DNA of 15,946 bases, taken from NCBI GenBank assembly GCA_041179245.1, contig JBEGTT010000108.1, positions 1 to 15,946 of the forward strand, given 5' to 3'. The position numbers were made by a program, and so were the translations under genes. Below are positions 14,122-15,946 of this stretch, piece by piece; position 1 is the first letter of the stretch, and every line of letters begins with the position of its first letter. The notes below the pieces were generated by a model. It did no database searches. It saw nothing but the letters and a program-made list of their open reading frames with translations, and was not told the DNA's origin. The stretch comes from JBEGTT01 sp041179245 (GTDB lineage Bacteria > Pseudomonadota > Gammaproteobacteria > Burkholderiales > Rhodocyclaceae).

Positions 14122-15012
14122 CTATAGCACATGGTCTATATGGATTTTGTTTGCCGCAACGGCTTTCACGAGTTCTTCGACATCAGGTTCGGTTAAATCG
14201 AGAACGTCCATACAGACATCTCCTAGTTTCCCCCATTCCCGGGTTTTATTTAGGTTGGTTTGTCGTTGGAATAAATACTCGGCAAGTTGCGAGAGCGCAA
14301 TGAAGTGCCTTGAAATTTCAGGCGTCACTTGAGTTTTTCCGCTGATGACGCCCGCGTCATGGTGAAATTCAACCGCAACAGCAAACTCCGTAGGAAGTCG
14401 CCATTCTTTGACTAACTTTGCCCCCATCATGGCGTGGTTAACTCCGAGTTCCTCATCTTCAGCATGAGTAAAGGGTAAAACATCTTCTAGGTTGGCAATT
14501 TTCAGGACGTCGATGTAGTCAGAGTAGTTGAACATCAGCAGGGGTATTCCACAATCTCTAAACAAGCCGAAGGTATAAGCCTCGTCAGCTTTGATGCGAT
14601 GTTCGGCAAGCGATATCTGGGATACGAGCCAACCCGAGATTTGAGCAATACTGGCGGAAGAGTCCCAAAATCGTTGCAAGTTGGGAACCTTGGCAAACGT
14701 TTTTTTCAGGGACAGTGCAGCGATCGTCGTGGCAACCGTGTTAAGTCCAAGAATACTGAGCGCTTCGTGAACGGATCGGATGCGATGATTGAACCCAAAA
14801 AATGACGAATTGACGATTTTCAACAGACTTGCTGAGACGCTAACATCGAGGCTTATCAAGCGCTCAAGGTTGGTGTAATTCGGCTCATCTTTACGCATCT
14901 CACTTTCGATCCGCTCAAGCACGGCGGGGCGAGGTGGGATCCCGATAGCGATCATCTCATTACCGATGGATGCTCTTACGGTTGCTGTTTCAGTCGCTTT
15001 AGTATCGGTCAT
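14122..15012 (-). CDS. HDOD-domain protein
   Basis: HDOD proteins are catalytically dead relatives of HD phosphohydrolases, used as signalling scaffolds in motility, stress or cyclic-di-GMP networks. The 296-residue protein has the HDOD core from about residue 23: IPPRPAVLERI, LISLDVSVSASLLKIVNSSFFG, IRSVHEALSILGLNTV. Next come the degenerate metal-site region GLFRDCGIPLLMF (an HD enzyme would have histidine-aspartate here) and a later HAMMGAKLVKEWRLP. No GGDEF, EAL, receiver or membrane segment is attached. The ATG at 15012 overlaps the rnfH stop in an ATGA arrangement, so it is the third gene of the ratA-rnfH operon and likely translationally coupled. Why a signalling scaffold sits with a ribosome-associated pair is not evident; no specific role can be read from the sequence. 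Confidence 0.93.
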   Translation of the reverse strand: MTDTKATETATVRASIGNEMIAIGIPPRPAVLERIESEMRKDEPNYTNLERLISLDVSVSASLLKIVNSSFFGFNHRIRSVHEALSILGLNTVATTIAALSLKKTFAKVPNLQRFWDSSASIAQISGWLVSQISLAEHRIKADEAYTFGLFRDCGIPLLMFNYSDYIDVLKIANLEDVLPFTHAEDEELGVNHAMMGAKLVKEWRLPTEFAVAVEFHHDAGVISGKTQVTPEISRHFIALSQLAEYLFQRQTNLNKTREWGKLGDVCMDVLDLTEPDVEELVKAVAANKIHIDHVL

Positions 15013-15341
15013 GGTTGGATGGGAGACTCTTCGTCCCCTGCCCCTTTTTTCATTACCTTGCCTTCGGCAGCTCGCTGTTTGCGAACTTCCTTGGGGTCTG
15101 CAATAAGGGGGCGGTAAATTTCCACGCGATCTTTGTCGCGTAGTGCAGCTTCGGGTTTAGCCAGTTTGGCAAAGATGCCTAACTTGTTCTTAGTCAGATC
15201 AATGTCGGGGTATGTCTGCAAAAGCCCAGAAGCCTCAATGGCGTCTCGGACAGTCCCATCTGCAGGTAAACGGACTTGTTTCAGTTCTTGCCGTTGCGCT
15301 AAGGCATAAACAACTTCGATGTTGATAGTTTCTTTAGCCAT
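15009..15341 (-). CDS. rnfH: RnfH/RatB-family ubiquitin-like protein
   Basis: A small protein with a beta-grasp (ubiquitin/ThiS-like) fold, conserved next to ratA; its function is not established, and the name comes from linkage to rnf genes in some bacteria. The 110 residues show the family pattern: INIEVVYALAQRQELKQVRLPADGTVRDAIEASGLL, then LGIFAKLAKPEAALRDKDRVEIYRPLIADPKEVRKQRA, where VEIYRPL-DPKE-RR is the hallmark. The ATG at 15341 is preferred because GGAG lies six bases upstream; an in-frame ATG at 15353 would add MEYN. It overlaps the end of ratA by 8 bases and the start of the HDOD gene by 4. A charged tail (about residues 92-110) extends beyond the domain. Confidence 0.93.
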   Translation of the reverse strand: MAKETINIEVVYALAQRQELKQVRLPADGTVRDAIEASGLLQTYPDIDLTKNKLGIFAKLAKPEAALRDKDRVEIYRPLIADPKEVRKQRAAEGKVMKKGAGDEESPIQP

Positions 15342-15777
15342 GTTGTACTCCATAAACGTGATCGGCCCGTTTAACGAATGTGTCCACAAAGGTATTGGCA
15401 ATATGACTGAACACCGGGCCGATAATTTTTTCAAAGAGTTTGCTGGAAAATTCGTATTGCAAGGAAAACTCAATTTTGCAGGCAGCCTCGGTTAGCGGTG
15501 TAAATTTCCATGATCCTTGCAGTTGCTTGAATGGGCCATCTAGCAAGCGAATCTGCATGGTGTGTGGGTAGACTTTGTCGTTCTCTGTCGTGAAATGAGA
15601 TTTAACGCTGTGGTAATTGATGTGTAGGGTGGCTACCGTTTTTTGCTCCGTACGCTGGGCTACCGACGTGCCGCTGCACCAAGGTAAAAACAGGGGATAG
15701 TCCTCGCACCGATCCACCAGCTCAAACATTTGGGCTGCTGAACGCTCAATCAATACTTTCTTATCAACACGGGCCAT
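15334..15777 (-). CDS. ratA: RatA/COQ10-family START-domain protein
   Basis: In E. coli, RatA was described as blocking 70S ribosome assembly by binding the 50S subunit; the family shares the START/polyketide-cyclase fold with mitochondrial COQ10, and a lipid or quinone ligand is also proposed. The 147-residue protein has the family start VDKKVLIERSAAQMFELV, then DRCEDYPLFLPWCSGTSV, LLDGPFKQLQGSWKFTPL, CKIEFSLQYEFSSKLFE and a long C-terminal amphipathic helix (ANTFVDTFVKRADHVYG). The ATG at 15777 is chosen over an upstream GTG at 15792 because GGAG lies nine bases before it and MARVDKKV is the usual start. It is first in the ratA-rnfH-HDOD operon and diverges from smpB, a conserved arrangement in beta- and gammaproteobacteria. 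Confidence 0.93.
   Translation of the reverse strand: MARVDKKVLIERSAAQMFELVDRCEDYPLFLPWCSGTSVAQRTEQKTVATLHINYHSVKSHFTTENDKVYPHTMQIRLLDGPFKQLQGSWKFTPLTEAACKIEFSLQYEFSSKLFEKIIGPVFSHIANTFVDTFVKRADHVYGVQHG
15348..15351 (-). promoter_or_regulatory. Ribosome binding site of rnfH
   Basis: GGAG on the minus strand, inside the 3' end of ratA, is six bases from the ATG at 15341. It overlaps the alternative ATG at 15353-15351, so that codon is unlikely to be the start. Confidence 0.6.
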
Positions 15778-15837
15778 TCCCGTACTCTCCACAGAATCCT
15801 TGTAGAATTCATCATTTTACGGGATTGCATCAGAACA
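15778..15837. promoter_or_regulatory. Divergent promoter region between ratA and smpB
   Basis: Only 60 bases separate the two divergent starts, so both promoters must lie here or reach into the coding sequences. Possible -10 elements are TAGAAT (plus strand) and TAAAAT (minus strand), but neither has a good -35 partner at 16-18 bases. No clear Shine-Dalgarno sequence precedes smpB. Assigned from gene layout rather than motif strength. Confidence 0.4.
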
Positions 15838-15946
15838 ATGAGTATTGCCAATAATAAGAAAGCGTTTCACGACTACTTCATTGAAGAAAAATTTGAAGCG
15901 GGCGTCGTTCTGGAAGGCTGGGAAGTCAAGGCTATCCGAGCCGGGC
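15838..15946 (+). CDS. smpB: SsrA-binding protein SmpB, N-terminal part (cut by the window edge)
   Basis: SmpB binds tmRNA and escorts it to stalled ribosomes for trans-translation. The first 36 residues are visible: MSIANNKKAFHDYFIEEKFE, then AGVVLEGWEVKAIRAG. The family hallmarks are the A-x-HDYFIEE region and the GWEVK(A/S)IRAG strand that contacts tmRNA. It starts at the ATG at 15838 and diverges from ratA. The remaining roughly 115 residues, including the C-terminal tail that enters the decoding centre, are beyond the edge. Confidence 0.95.
   Translation, partial: MSIANNKKAFHDYFIEEKFEAGVVLEGWEVKAIRAG

Noticed and set aside
1..15946. CRISPR array, tRNA, rRNA, insertion sequence ends or attachment sites
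   Set aside because: Looked for repeated spacer units, cloverleaf sequences, transposase motifs and paired terminal repeats on both strands; none was convincing.

Overview
The window looks like a chromosomal segment of a betaproteobacterium of moderate GC content. The main clues are the smc-zipA-ligA gene order, a ZipA amino terminus of the betaproteobacterial type (MSDLQL... followed by one membrane helix), a LigA carrying the PMLSIQTETDT variant I associate with that class, and a smpB / ratA-rnfH divergent pair. This is recognition from memory, not a database search, and I cannot name a genus.

Layout. (1) 1-5335, minus strand: a housekeeping cluster transcribed smc -> zipA -> ligA, covering chromosome organisation, FtsZ anchoring and NAD+-dependent DNA ligation; ligA runs off the left edge. 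(2) 5352-7776: anmK (anhydro-N-acetylmuramic acid kinase, cell-wall recycling) lies between two toxin-antitoxin modules. A Phd/YefM-type antitoxin plus PIN-domain (VapC-like) toxin pair lies downstream of anmK and directly upstream of smc. A Phd/YefM-type antitoxin plus RelE/YafQ-like toxin pair diverges from anmK's start. Both pairs have 4-base antitoxin/toxin overlaps and symmetric sequences at their probable promoters. (3) 7793-11965, minus strand: one very large secreted subtilisin-family protease with three PPC-like repeats, a Calx-beta domain, an S8 catalytic domain, a proprotein-convertase P domain, a serralysin-like RTX block, a cadherin/Ig-like domain and a second RTX block. (4) 12154-13545: an accessory and decaying patch with an XRE-family regulator, a GSU2403-type nucleotidyltransferase gene that has lost its middle, and an unassignable stretch with a possible HipA scrap. 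Several strong inverted repeats lie in and around it. (5) 13546-15777, minus strand: the ratA -> rnfH -> HDOD-protein operon with overlapping genes, followed by a small charged protein with a Myb/SANT-like DNA-binding tail. (6) 15838-15946, plus strand: the start of smpB, divergent from ratA.

How the genes work together. The left and right ends are conserved core-genome blocks: replication and division on the left, ribosome rescue and ribosome association on the right. The middle is accessory: two toxin-antitoxin modules, an exoprotease, and a regulator beside a broken gene. The most distinctive points are the anmK sandwich, the smc cluster sitting 16 bases behind a toxin gene with no obvious promoter of its own, the mosaic protease, and the nucleotidyltransferase relic with a perfect 10-base inverted repeat in front of it. 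I saw no tRNA, rRNA, CRISPR array or intact insertion sequence.
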